DNA of 56,030 bases from Chara braunii (GCA_003427395.1 BFEA01000804.1:63680-119709), one strand, 5' to 3'; shown: positions 20,176 through 30,281, numbered from the stretch's first letter. Made by a program: numbers and translations. The notes: generated by a model from the letters alone, not told the origin.

Positions 20176-22104
20176 TTATGGCATTGGGGCCGTCCTTGAG
20201 CAGCACGATGGCACAGACTGGCACCCGGTCGAGTACTTTTGCAAGAAGTGCCTCCCGTGCATTCGATCGACGACGCACGAAAGAAGGAGCTTCTTGCCTT
20301 CGTCCACGCCCTCAAGCGTTGGCGACATTTCCTCCTTGGTCGGCAAGCATTCCGATGGGTAACGGATAACAATCCGTTGGCATTCTACAAATCACAGGAC
20401 ACGATTAATAGTACCATTGCAAGTTGGATGGCTTTCATCGACCAGTTTGACTTTTTCCCCGATCACATTCCCGGGAAGTCAAACCGTTTTGCGGACGCCC
20501 TCTCACGGCGACCGGATCTTTGCACCGCAGTCTACTCTACCTTCGAGATTGACAATGACTTGCGGGAGAGTTTCATCCGCAGCTATCAAGCCGACCCCCA
20601 CTTTCGCGACAAGTACACGAATTGCTTTTCTCCGAATCCGGTGCCTTCGCATTATCGGATCCAAGAGGGCTACTTGCTTGTGCATTCACGGGGTAAGGAT
20701 CTTCTTTGTGTGCCGAGTGATTCACACTTGCGCACATGGCTTCTTGGCGAGTTTCACGATGCGCTCGCCTCCGGACATTTTGGTGTCAATCGTACACCTG
20801 GCCGACTTCGCCAACGGTTCTATTGGCCCGACCTTCTCAAGGACGCCACCCACTATTGTGAGTCGTGCGAAGTCTGTCGGCGTTGCAAGTCATGCAGCCA
20901 TCCGTTCGGCGAGCTACACCCACTACCAGTGCCCCTTGGGCGACGGGAAGCGATTGCGATGGATATCACCGGCCCCTTCCCGAAGCACAAGACCGGCGTT
21001 GATGGGATCCTCACGGTCGTTGACCGCCTCACCAAGTACGCCATGTTTTTGCCTTGCCGCTATCACGCAAAGGCACCGGAGTTAGCCGAGGTCTTTTACA
21101 CCGGTTGGATTCGCTCCAAGGGCTACCCCAAGGAGATCGTTTGCGACCGGGACACTNGCTTTCTCTCCGACTTTTGGGTCGCCCTCGTCAATCGATGGGG
21201 CTCATCTTTGAAGCCGAGTTTGGCTCGCCACCCGCAAACCGATGGTCAAACAGAAAGGGCGCATCAGACCGCTCAAGTCCTTCTACGCACTCTCATCCGT
21301 CTCGACCAAGTTGATTGGGTTGAGCGCTTGCTAGACGTCGAGTTGGCTGACAACTCATCGATCCATCTGACTATCGGGATGTCGCCGTTCGAGTTTGAGC
21401 ATGGTTCACCCATCTCATCGCCGCTGGACGCCATTTTGCCGCGCACAGCCGAGAGCGACGACCATCTTGCGTTCCTTCGTCGCATGCAAGAGCTTCTTGT
21501 CAAGGCATGGGATCAGATGTCAAAGACACAAATACGGATGAGCCGTCAAGCCAACCGCAATCGTCTCCCTTGCCCGTTCCGCGTCGGCGATCTGGTTTGG
21601 GTCTCCGCCGCGGAGTTCAACCTTGAGCAAGACATCTCTCGCAAGCTCCTTCCCAAGTGGATGGGGCCTTGGCGCATTCTCTCTGCAGTTGGTGATGATC
21701 CCAAGGGGTCTTCATTCCGCATCGCGGTGCCACCTCACTTGCCCGTCCACCCGGTGTTCCACTGTTCCAAACTCGCTCCTTTTGCTTCAACGGAGTCCGA
21801 CGAGTTTCCCGGTCGACGTACGCAAGACCCTCCTTCCATGGACGGATTTCAGGAGGCCGGCTACATCATCACCGACCGGCGCCATGGCAACAAAGAAACG
21901 GAGTTTCTACTTCACTTTTCCTACTGCAGCCACAAGGCTGACCGTTGGCTGACGCGTTCGGAACTGCAGGCCACAGCTCCCTCCGTTCTCTCACGTTATC
22001 TTAGCAAAGGGAACACTACGCCGAGCACTCCAGCTCCTCGCCATCCTCGCTACATTCCGCCATCGGATCGGCAGCTTCGCCCGCGCCCTTGCTCGTCTTC
22101 ATGA
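20176..22104 (+). CDS. B pol, last part: RNase H, integrase, chromodomain-like tail
   Basis: 621 codons open from ATG 20239. RNase H: KKELLAFVHALKRWRHFLLG, VTDNNPLAFY, SNRFADALSRRPDL. Integrase zinc domain: EFHDALASGHFGVNR through YCESCEVCRRCKSCSH. Catalytic core: IAMDITGPFPKHKTGVDGIL (Asp), IVCDRDT (Asp), SLARHPQTDGQTERAHQ (Glu). C-terminal module: FRVGDLVWVSAAEFNLEQDI, LPKWMGPWRIL, LPVHPVFHCSKLAPF. Tail: YIITDRRHGNKETEFLLHFS, KADRWLTRSELQATAPSVLS, a chromodomain-like fold. One ambiguous base at 21157 lies beside the second Asp. Ends with TGA 22102-22104. Confidence 0.92.
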
Positions 22105-22115
22105 GGAGGGGGGCG
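22103..22115 (+). other. Polypurine tract of B
   Basis: GAGGAGGGGGGCG runs directly into the TGTTACATG start of the 3' LTR; it overlaps the pol stop codon. Confidence 0.85.
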
Positions 22116-22917
22116 TGTTACATGCTGAGAGCCTACACATGGGCCCCTCACTGGACCCGAGGTTGGAATAGGGCCCCCAGGCCGCGTCACCGCAACCTGA
22201 AGGCCCTATGGCATTTTTACTTGGGCCTGCATCAGAAAAACGCCAGCTTTAGATTACTTTTATATTTTTTATTTATTTATTTTTTGCTGCTGTTTTTCTA
22301 ACATGTGTGCTGTTGTCCGTTTGTGGCCAGGTACACGTTTTAGGGCCAGGGCCAGATTCAGGCCCAGAGGCTGAGCCTCTAAAAACGTTTGGACCTTTNN
22401 NNNNNNNNNNNNNNNNNNNNNNNNNNNNNNNNNNNNNNNNNNNNNNNNNNNNNNNNNNNNNNNNNNNNNNNNNNNNNNNNNNNNNNNNNNNNNNNNNNNN
22501 NNNNNNNNNNNNNNNNNNNNNNNNNNNNNNNNNNNNNNNNNNNNNNNNNNNNNNNNNNNNNNNNNNNNNNNNNNNNNNNNNNNNNNNNNNNNNNNNNNNN
22601 NNNNNNNNNNNNNNNNNNNNNNNNNNNNNNNNNNNNNNNNNNNNNNNNNNNNNNNNNNNNNNNNNNNNNNNNNNNNNNNNNNNNNNNNNNNNNNNNNNNN
22701 NNNNNNNNNNNNNGGCCCAGCGCTACTTAAGCTGGGCCAGCGCCCAGTTCTGGACAGAGGACACAAGGAGAAACCCAGCGTTACGCTGGTTCAGGACTTC
22801 GCCTGCTGTGCTATTTGGGGACTACCTGCTGCGCTATTTTGGAGACTGCCGGCTGCGCTGTTCTTCGGCAATGTGGCACAGCGCTGGAGGAGTCCAGCGC
22901 CGAGGAGGTTAGTGGAG

Positions 22918-22968
<51 letters not shown>

Positions 22969-23612
22969 CTTACCTGTCGCGACTTACCAGCGCCATAGCT
23001 GGGCTCCCGCGGTACTTGCAGTCAGCACCCAGGTAAGTAGGATCAGAAAGCGCCTAGCTTTCTTCTTCTTCTTCTTCTTCTCCTCTCCTTCTTCTTCTTC
23101 TTCTTCTTCTTCTTCTCTCCTCTTCTTCCCCTACTCCTCCGAATTCTTCTTCTTCTTCTTCTTCTTCTTCTTCTTCTTCTTCATCAGAGTAGAGATAGAG
23201 GTACTGCAGACATTGTTTGGACACGGCATTCGGCCTTATTGGACACGACATTCAGATCGGACTTGTACTCTACATTGGGATTGAACTGTGTATCGACATT
23301 CGGAGATCTCTCTCGCATGTCTATGGATCTCTCCCCATGTGTGTGAGCGTTTCTGATGCCTTGCCCTTCCCAAGTTTCTGTCCATGTTTGTTTGTCCTCG
23401 TGTCCTTTGATTACTAAATTTTCCGCTGCGCTGTTTTCCCAGCCTATGATGATGATGATGTGAATGCATTGTTGTCGATTTCTCGTTGGTTTACTCTTTG
23501 CATTGTGCACATTGGCATCTTGTGAATGTTGCATCTGTGCAGCTGGTTGTTGCCACTTTCATCATTGCTAGGTCTTAGGCTCTCGGTGCATTTCACTTCC
23601 TGATATGCTACA
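22116..23612 (+). repeat. 3' LTR of B with assembly gap
   Basis: TGTTACATGCTGAGAG to GATATGCTACA, nearly identical to 14336-15782 outside the gap. One visible structural difference is about 27 bases missing near 23346-23385 relative to 15500-15550. Confidence 0.95.
22399..22713. other. Assembly gap (315 N)
   Basis: Unresolved bases. The matching interval in the 5' LTR is 14619-14869 (251 bp), so the gap is probably overestimated by about 60 bp, or it hides a length difference. Confidence 0.99.
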
Positions 23613-23617
23613 CAGGC
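23613..23617. other. Right target-site duplication of B (CAGGC)
   Basis: Directly after the CTACA end of B; matches 14331-14335. Confidence 0.95.
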
Positions 23618-24285
23618 CGTGGGAATGTGGTACTGGAACCAGTTAGGACCCAAGAAACAGAGGCTGGCACGAGTTGAAGTGCAAGACTACAAAAGGACTG
23701 GCCAGCCTCACATTTAGGCAGATTGCTCATTCGCAAAGAGTGTGGAAGTGCTGGTGCACTTGTGCGCTAATGTGAGGGGCAGAGCGCTGAAGCCAGAGTG
23801 CTGCGCAAAGAGGGAGAGAGGAAGAAGACAGCGCTGGCAGAGAGAAGGCAGCCATAGCTGCGCCAGCGCAGGGTGTTAGTGTTAGTATTTCGCAGTCGTC
23901 TTCAGAGAGTTAGTAGAGTTAACAGTGGGTGTATTCAGAGTAGATCTTTGAGTAGAAGTTAGTGTGTGTGTGTGCTTGCATACAGCGAGGTCATAGCTAG
24001 AGAGAAGACCAGCAGGGAGGGGTGATACAACAGAGAGAGAAGAGCAGAGAGGAAGAAGATACTTTCCTGGGTGATTATGTCGGATGTTTGGTTACCTATG
24101 ACATGCGCTGTTGTGCGCCGGTGACTCGGAACTCTTATTGCCCTTGTTATAACTTGTTGGAATTCATAAGCTGCGCTATCTGGTCTTAATCTCTCTGGTC
24201 TCCAGTGTGGACTTCGTGTGAACTCATACATGCATATGGTGTGAATATGTGTGCTCCTTGGTGTTGAGCTGGGAGGTTCATTGCA
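23618..24285 (+). repeat. 3' LTR of A, right part
   Basis: Continues CGTGGGAATGTGGTAC as at 6725 of the 5' LTR and ends GGTTCATTGCA at 24285. Small deletions relative to the 5' copy occur, for example in the GAACCAAGACTAC and GGGAGAGAAGATACAG regions. Confidence 0.93.
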
Positions 24286-24290
24286 TTTTT
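24286..24290. other. Right target-site duplication of A (TTTTT)
   Basis: Five T after the CA end of the LTR; matches 6254-6258. Minisatellite DNA follows. Confidence 0.65.
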
Positions 24291-25065
24291 CCTGCGTGAA
24301 TAGTAATTACAGATCAGTCCCTACTGCATCAGATATTCGTGGTCTGATACCGGCGTGGACGGTAATTTCCCTGCGCAGATGGTAATTGCGGTTTAGTCCC
24401 TGCTGCATCAGATATTCATGGTCTGATACCTGCATGGACGGCAATTTCCCTGCACAGATGGTAATTGTGGCTTAGTCCCTGCTGCATCAGATATTCGTGG
24501 TCTGATACCTGTGTGGACGGTAATTTCCTGCGCAGATGGTAATTGCGGTTTAGTCCCTACTGCGTCAGATATTCATGGTCTGATACCTGCGTGGACGGTA
24601 ATTTCCCTGCGCAGATGGTAATTGCGGTTTAGTCCCTACTGCATCAGATACTGGTCGTGTGATACCTGCGTGGACGGTAATTTCCCTGCGCAGATGGTAA
24701 TTGTGGTTTTGTCCCTGCTGCATCAGATATTCATCGTCTGATACCTGCGTGGACGGTAATTTCCCTGTCGCAGATGGTAATTGCAGTTTAGTCCCTACTG
24801 CATCAGATATTCATGGTCTGATACCTACGTGGACAGTAATTTCCCTGCGCAGATTGTAATTGCGGTTTAGTCCCTACTGCATCAGATATTCGTGGTCTGA
24901 TTCCTGCGTAGACGGTAATTTCCCTGCGCAGACAGTAATAATTGCAGTTTAGTCCTTGTGCGGATGGTATCTGTGATCCACTCCGTGCGCAGACGGTATT
25001 TTTCCTGCACAGGTGATATTTGCAGTTCAGTCCCTGCACGTCTACTCTATGTGGTCCAGTCATTT
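24291..25065. repeat. 79-bp tandem array
   Basis: About eight copies of a unit near 79 bp: GGTAATTGCGGTTTAGTCCC, TACTGCATCAGATATTCATG, GTCTGATACCTGCGTGGACG, GTAATTTCCCTGCGCAGAT. Each copy holds ATCAGA...TCTGAT and CTGCGCAG inverted repeats. The last 150 bp are degenerate. The left flank of A (about 6226-6258) has related wording (GGTATTTACATTTTTCC, GCACAGATGAC), so A inserted into this repeat domain. Confidence 0.88.
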
Positions 25066-25189
25066 CCACAACTCAATTATATGTTATTGCAATGGCATGT
25101 GATCCTTAGTCCCCTGTAAAGATATGCTCCACGACCCAAGTATTTGCTGGGCCAGTAAGTTGCTGGCCGAACCTGTGGACACTGATCCA

Positions 25190-25510
25190 TTGTTGTTTTC
25201 AGGCCGGCCCATTCAGGCGGGGCCAGACAATGTATTGTCGTTGCTGTTCTCAGCCAGGCCCATTCAGGCTGGCCCAGACATTGTATTGTCGTTGCTGTTC
25301 TCAGCCGGGCCCATTCAGGCGGGCCGGGACATTGTATTGCCGTTGTTGTTCTCAGCCGGGCTGGACATTGTATTGCCGTTGTTGTTCTCAGCCAGGCCCA
25401 TTCAGACGGGCCCAGACATTGTATTGTCGTTGCTGTTCTCAGTCGGGCCCAGACATTGTATTGCCATTACTGTCTTCAGCCAGACCCGTTTAGGCTGGCC
25501 TGAGCATTGC
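25190..25510. repeat. 51-bp tandem array
   Basis: Five to six copies of a 51-bp unit (GGCCCATTCAGGCGGGCC, AGACATTGTATTGTCGTTGC, TGTTCTCAGCC), one with an internal deletion of about 18 bp. As 51 is divisible by 3 the array reads as a repeated 17-residue peptide (139-codon ORF 25124-25543), but there is no other sign of coding function. Confidence 0.88.
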
Positions 25511-25649
25511 TATCACTGCCGTTCAGTCGGGTTCACTTTGTGATTTGTTGAGTTGACGCTGTTTGATTTACTCTTGGGACCGGCAGAGAGGACCACGTAC
25601 TTTGTATTGTTGTTTGGTCGTGCCATTTGGAGGGAGCGTCTATAGTGTC

Positions 25650-26694
25650 AACGGTGCAGTTAATGTCCAAGCTGGCAGGTCAGCGTGAGACAGCCCCGAA
25701 GTGGGGCAGACTTGTCGAGAAGTTCTGTTATCGGCATGTTGGACACCAGACTTTCAACATCAAGGCCAATGAGTTCCCTACCTCTAGAACTCTCAGGTGA
25801 TTACCTACTTGGTAAAGGGGGAAGAGAGCGGGGTGAAGGGCGCCACACATGAGAGGATCACCAACTACATTTTCTGCAGGGAGAGCTATTGGTGGGACAA
25901 CTGGCTTCATGTGGTGTTCCCTCACGCCCCCTCCGCTCCTGGCGGTGATGCCCTCTTCGATTTTGATCGGTGCAACCCCAAGCCTCTCAGCAAGGCAGGC
26001 AGCAAGGACAAAAGGTGGAAAGATGAGCAGATCAGGAGCGAGGCAGCCAGGTCTGGGATTCTATCATTACTTGTTTACAGAGGACAGAGACGGACGAGTC
26101 AAACCAAAAGCCCTATTGCATGACCGATGTTGACTTGAGGGATTATTTTGACTGGGACACCCACATGGATTGAGCTCGTTTGGTTTTGAGTGGACTCTGG
26201 ACAGCTCATGATACTGGCTGCTGGAACGAGGCGTAGACGGAGGGCAGCACTATGGCAAATCGCATATCTCCTTGCATGATACTTACTCGAGGGAGATTGA
26301 CTCATACATGCCAGGCGAGCCAAGGGCCGAGGAAACTGCAGCACCCCCAAGAGGGGAACGACTGGTTCCATACCTTGGAGATGGATTCAGCCATTTCGTC
26401 GGGGCAGACTTTGCGATATAGGCCTTTAGAAAGACACTTTATGGAGATCGATTCCTAGAGGTTTCATATTATTATATCTACAGCAAGGGACGGATTGAGA
26501 TTTTGATTGGTGCTACGGGCGACATTACCCTTGCTGAGGAGCTATACCTCAAGCGTATTGTGAACGAGGAAATGGCAAGGTGCATGGCGTATATTAGTAA
26601 GATCGATCCTGCGGCGTTTCTTGACATCGGCTATTGGGTGCCAGAATCCATCACGAATCAGGTTATCAATGTGGAGCATGAGCAGGAACAGTGA
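25650..26694 (+). pseudogene. Unrecognised coding-like region, broken
   Basis: I do not recognise a family. Three stretches look protein-like on the plus strand. At 25797-26070: VITYLVKGEESGVKGATHER and SYWWDNWLHVVFPHAPSAPG, rich in Trp, His and Phe. At about 26050-26130 in another frame: GFYHYLFTEDRDGRVKPKAL. At 26470-26694: IEILIGATGDITLAEELYLK, RIVNEEMARCMAYISKIDPA and YWVPESITNQVINVEHEQEQ, then TGA. Frames change between them, so it is either a decayed gene or a gene with introns. No retroelement motif is present. It could be a host gene fragment or another transposon class. Confidence 0.3.
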
Positions 26695-27212
26695 GCGCTA
26701 GAGGCAGGATCCTTGACAACAGAGCTCACTGACGAGGGGGTACCACTTATTATTATTGACTGAGGTTCATGCATTCTAATCACTATGATGTGTTTATTGA
26801 GATTATTATCATGAGTCATCAATGACTGCAGCCCTCCAATGGCTGCTCCATGCATTCCTTGTGTACTACTCTTAAGTCTCATGTCTCTGGTCATGCTCTT
26901 GCAAAGTCTGGTTTCTGGTTTTCTTGTCCTTCATGTGTTATTTGTTCTGTGATGCACGATACATCACATTATTTCCTCTTCTTATTACATAGGTTACACT
27001 CAAGCTATTTGAAGGATTCTTGGATAATAGAGACTCCGGTGAGCAAGAGTCTGACCTTTATACAGGGTTGGTGCAAGCAACAAATACGAACGCCTCACTC
27101 GAAGTCGTGTCGCCACTGGCAGGAGGGATAACCCTGACTACTCGACTGTATGATTGAGAGTGACAAAGGTTATTTATGAATGCACCTTTATTTTAAATGG
27201 TTTTTATACTTA
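26695..27212. other. Unassigned sequence
   Basis: No recognisable gene, RNA or repeat. Right boundary is the first recognisable protease codons of element F. Confidence 0.5.
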
Positions 27213-27575
27213 CTAAAATCCTGCGTGACAATCTGCCAGTCCACCAATCCACTGCACTCGGCCTGGGGAGGGACACCGAACTAGGCCCTGGAAGCGTTGG
27301 GGGTGCAATAGTGCCATGAAGTCTTGGCTGATGTAGTTGCGAGTAGCTCCACAATTGATCAAGGGGTTGCAGGCCGCCTTTCTGATCTGAATGCGGATGA
27401 TGTTATCGCGCCGTTGCGTGGCGTATTCGCGGTCGATCTTTGCAAGATATTCGCAAAGGTCAACAACCTCTACTCCGTCGTCCGTCAGCGGAGTTGGTAC
27501 TACTTTCGTAGCTCCACAATTAGGGCGTTGCAATGTGGCTTCGGCAATGAACCTGATGGGGGAAGAGGCAACCAT
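27213..27575 (-). pseudogene. F aspartic protease, N-terminal half
   Basis: The frame carries EYATQRRDNIIRIQIRKAAC and NPLINCGATRNYISQDFMAL. It aligns with B (EFASQRNEENNAPLLYVRIQ, NALLDCGATRYFISQSFMTR). The catalytic Asp of DCGA reads Asn in F (a G-to-A change in the coding strand), so the enzyme would be inactive. After FMAL similarity to B ends at about 27300 and the frame runs on to 27213 with no recognisable sequence. Confidence 0.75.
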
Positions 27576-27730
27576 TGGAAGTCCTCCGTCGTCAACGTGT
27601 CAAGGTCCTCAAGTCTTGACCACATCGACGAATCTCTGGATGATAGTGTCGGCGATGAAGCTGGTTCACTTGCCGACGGTGATGAAACGACGCAGACGTG
27701 AGCGTCTTGCATATGGAGGGGTAGGTCCAA
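27500..27730 (-). pseudogene. F gag-pol linker
   Basis: DTLTTEDFQWLPLPPSGSLP followed by KPHCNALIVEL matches B (DPLTPEDFAWVPLPTTGSLP, GPQSAALCALL). Same position between zinc knuckle and protease, different frame from the protease part, so an indel intervenes. Function of this linker is unknown. Confidence 0.7.
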
Positions 27731-27899
27731 CGGAGGGACCCGCTGGATAGCATAGTCTTCGAAGTCTTCTCAAAGATGAGCGACATCAGCATGCTCCCCG
27801 GACGTGTAGAAGGTTGCTAGCAAGGCAACTGCGTCCAACGGAATGGGAAGTGGAGTCACCTCACTTTTTGCGGAGCTCAGTTTCCCGAGCTCTGTCGTG

Positions 27900-28050
27900 A
27901 GCGAACATCGTTTTTGCCCTTGTCGGGACATTGAGTCAGACTGTGCTTGGTGCTATTATACCAAAAGCAGCATCTGTACTTTTGGCGGAGCTTGCATTGG
28001 TCCTCCGTAAGACTGAAATTTGTCCATGGCTGGTTCGGTTGTCTGGCTTC
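27900..28050 (-). pseudogene. F nucleocapsid knuckle, mutated
   Basis: The minus strand reads RCCFWYNSTKHSLTQCPDKG; C-FW-Y-NSTK-H-SLTQ-C at 27928-27969 aligns with CLWCNSTIHDAAHC of B. The second Cys is Tyr (TGT to TAT), which should abolish zinc binding. Confidence 0.7.
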
Positions 28051-28142
28051 CGACGTTGACGTTGGTTTTGCCTTCTTCTTTCGTGTGTTGTTGCGTCGTG
28101 GTGGAAGGGCGTGGACTCGGTTTCCTTCACTTCACATCAGAG

Positions 28143-28829
28143 TCAACCCCGGGTCTTCGTCTTGTCCACTTGATTGGACTGCAGCGACGGGCTGCATTCG
28201 TTGTCCTTTACCTTTCTCCACAAAATTCGGTTGTCCCTGTCGTTACGCCGATTGGTTTGGATGAGGGAGCGAGCTTGAGCTACGATTGTGTCGAAATCGT
28301 CGTAGTCCTCCACTCGTCCAAGTGAGTGGGTCAAGGAGTCAACCGATCGTTTGGAAAACTCGCGTCGAATGTGCGTGAACGACAAGTTCAGATCCAGAAT
28401 GGCAACGATATTTTGTCGTTCAGTCAACCATTCACGAGCCGGCTGGCTCCATTGGTACATTCGGAAGACTTTGTTGATGCCCTCGGCGACCTCATCCTGT
28501 ACGATGAACCGTGCTTTCCACAGAGCTTCCACGGTGTCCCAATCCAACTTGGTGTGCAAGCGGTCCATGTTGACGCCTTTCTTGACCGCAAGGGGGTTGA
28601 GCCAAACTTGGCACACACCCATGGTGTTAAGGTAGAGTGCCGCGAGCGTAAGGTGTTCGGAGACGTCGCGAAAACTTAATTTCATGGTAAAGCCTTGCCA
28701 CCATGTAAGTGGGTCCTGCTTGGTGTAGTCATCGAACTTCTCAATCGGGAAGTTTGGCATCTTGTACGGGCGCGGGGCGCCTTTACCGGCTGGCTGCTGC
28801 TGCATCACGCGGACGTCGGTCTTCAACAT
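28143..28829 (-). pseudogene. F gag capsid-like part
   Basis: The 228-residue frame shows FDDYTKQDPLTWWQGFTMKL, LTLAALYLNTMGVCQVWLNP, MDRLHTKLDWDTVEALWKAR, QPAREWLTERQNIVAILDLN and SLIQTNRRNDRDNR. It follows the order of B gag (TEPIPWWRQFTLRIDMHHVL, ELHTKLTWQELIDAWHNRF, QDWITEFQRLASTLDL). Typical retrotransposon gag. In B the corresponding region has stops; here it is open, so F helps identify it. Confidence 0.82.
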
Positions 28830-28881
28830 TGTGAGTTGTTGGTTGATCGTCGCTGGTCTCGCGAACGTGGCTGAACCGGCA

Positions 28882-29080
28882 TCATCGTCTCCCTAGTTGT
28901 CGAGACGTGCATTGAAACTGCGATTCGTATGACTCTACATGTCTCGAGTTTTGTTGATGACGTGCTCGAGCTGTTGTAACTTGCGTTGCTGCCAATTGCA
29001 CATCAGCAGGAGTCTCGTGATGAGCTTGGAGATGCCATCCTTTGTCCTCTTTTCTGCCAACGGTTTGCTGTGACCGTCCG
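28882..29080 (-). pseudogene. F gag coiled coil, right of the D insertion
   Basis: In one minus frame: DGISKLITRLLLMCNWQQRK then LQQLEHVINKTRDM and TAG. It corresponds to SHDLVATCALQQEEILHLQQ in B. At 29080 it is cut by the TG start of the D LTR. The remaining N-terminal gag resumes at 36650. Confidence 0.65.
29076..29080. other. Left target-site duplication of D (GTCCG)
   Basis: GTCCG precedes the TG of the 5' LTR; GTCCA follows the CA of the 3' LTR (36650-36654). Four of five bases agree; the last has probably mutated. Confidence 0.7.
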
Positions 29081-30105
29081 TGAAACGGTTTCACCCAGTC
29101 TACCCGACAATTGCAGACACCAAGATTCGACCCCTAGACCTGTGCTTGAACCCTGTACATTGACCTTGTGTGTTGAGTGGGATTCGATACCTAGACTTGT
29201 GCTTGAACCCTGTATAACCCTGCGTTCTGCGTGAGATTCGAACCCGTGCCCTGTCCTGAGTCGTAGGTTAGGCAATAAATTAGTCAGTTGGACTTGATCC
29301 ACGATCTTCGTACTAGTAGGTTAGTACGTTACCATTGCGTTTAGTTTAGGCCTTCTGGAACTCTCTACCTGTCCCTACGTAGCCTTAGCAATAGTAAAAG
29401 GCCAAGTTTGTACGTTCTAGAATGTTGTAGGGCTGTCTCAGCTGCGCCCAGTCAGCAAGTGCCAGGCAAGTGGTGAGGGTCCCACGCGGTTTCCCACAGG
29501 TGCCACACGCTTTGGTTCAGCATGCCAGCACGTTATGGAGGCTTCCACACCCGGGCCCACACGGTTTGGGGCTCAGGCCCACACGTTTTGAGGCAGGTCC
29601 AGAACACTTGCGAAGGAGTATAAATGAAGGGGCAGCCACCAGCCATTCATTCATTGGTGTGTGAGCCATGCGGAAGCGCTGCCTTGGTGACTCGTGTTTG
29701 GAGGTCTGCATGTGCCCGTAGCTGAAGTGGGCAGTGAGGAAGACGACGACGGTCATAGCTAGGAGGAGGAAGACGACGGCGGCCATAGCCGCCAAGCTGC
29801 TTGCGTCAACAGAGTGTACAATGTCTGTGTGTGTATCGTGAGTGGACATTTAGGGTAGATCCTCATTCGTGTGTGCATGAGGGACAGTGAGGCTGGTGGT
29901 GGAGACAGTGTTCGGCGACCATAGCCGCAAGTTGTACAGTTGACTTGAACTGAGTTTAATTTGGAAGACATACCTCTGAGTTTTTTGTGTGGGCGCAAGG
30001 CGCCAGTGCAAGTTCATTGGTGATTCTGAGTTTAAGAAGTTGGTTTGCCATCAGTTCGCCCATGCATGCATGTTGTGAGCAAGTTGAAGTCGCAGTCTGA
30101 TTTCA
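29081..30105 (+). repeat. 5' LTR of D
   Basis: TGAAACGGTTTCACCC to GTCTGATTTCA, with the copy at 35628-36649. U3 has a roughly 60-bp unit repeated two to three times (GATTCGAcCCCTAGACCTGTG, then similar) and recurrent CCACACG(G/T)TTT words at 29485-29595. TATAAATGA at 29619 is the likely TATA box (TATAAATA at 36172 in the other LTR), followed by GGGGCAGC and GCCATAGC motifs. Confidence 0.93.
29619..29626 (+). promoter_or_regulatory. TATA box of D LTR
   Basis: TATAAATG in GAAGGAGTATAAATGAAGG; the 3' LTR keeps it as TATAAATA at 36172-36179. Position within a 1-kb LTR fits a U3/R boundary. Inferred promoter, not tested. Confidence 0.6.
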
Positions 30106-30106
30106 C

Positions 30107-30121
30107 TGGTATCGGAGCTGG
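30107..30121 (+). other. Primer-binding site of D
   Basis: TGGTATCGGAGCTGG begins one base after the LTR end; complementary to the iMet tRNA 3' end apart from A to G at position 8. Confidence 0.85.
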
Positions 30122-30185
30122 TACCCGTTGTCCACGACGGAGCTGCAGCAAGCGAGGAAGGAGAAAGCCGCCATAGCCGAGGAGC

Positions 30186-30281
<96 letters not shown>

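Larger units (their letters stand above)
14336..23612 (+). mobile_element. B: complete Ty3/gypsy retrotransposon nested in A
   Basis: 5' LTR 14336-15782, PBS 15785-15798, gag 16592-18136, pol 18004-22104, polypurine tract 22103-22115, 3' LTR 22116-23612, target duplication CAGGC. Length 9277 bp as assembled, including 315 unresolved bases. The lineage differs from A and D and matches E1 and F. The two LTRs differ little outside the gap, so B is younger than A, which it interrupts. Two stops in gag and three frame changes in pol prevent autonomy unless they are sequencing errors. Confidence 0.96.
6259..24285 (+). mobile_element. A: Ty3/gypsy LTR retrotransposon split by element B
   Basis: 5' LTR 6259-7424, iMet PBS 7428-7440, gag with zinc knuckle, protease, RT, RNase H, integrase, chromodomain-like tail, then a 3' LTR split into 13867-14335 and 23618-24285. 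Without nested element B (and one copy of its duplication) A is about 8.7 kb. The order PR-RT-RH-IN places it in gypsy. Its proteins are close to element D. In-frame stops at 8472, 9029 and 12003, frame changes near 9780, 11300 and 13410, and the 157-bp insert at 11457 make it non-autonomous. Confidence 0.93.
27213..29080 (-). mobile_element. F: gypsy gag-protease remnant, 3' part
   Basis: Minus-strand remnant of an element of the B/E1 lineage, reading coiled-coil gag, capsid, zinc knuckle, acidic linker and protease active site, then stopping at about 27213 inside protease. The 5' portion of its gag lies at 36650-37125 beyond element D. RT, RNase H and integrase are absent here. E1 (1-3860) has exactly the missing downstream part in the same orientation, but the two ends do not abut cleanly. 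Confidence 0.85.

Noticed and set aside
24803-25543. Proteins encoded by the 79-bp and 51-bp arrays
   Set aside because: Open frames follow from the repeat period; frame is lost where unit length varies, and no initiation or domain evidence exists.
29078-29240. tRNA box B-like words (GATTCGAACCCG on plus, GGGTTCGAATC on minus) in the D LTR
   Set aside because: No box A at the right distance, no cloverleaf; they are part of a 60-bp repeat within U3.
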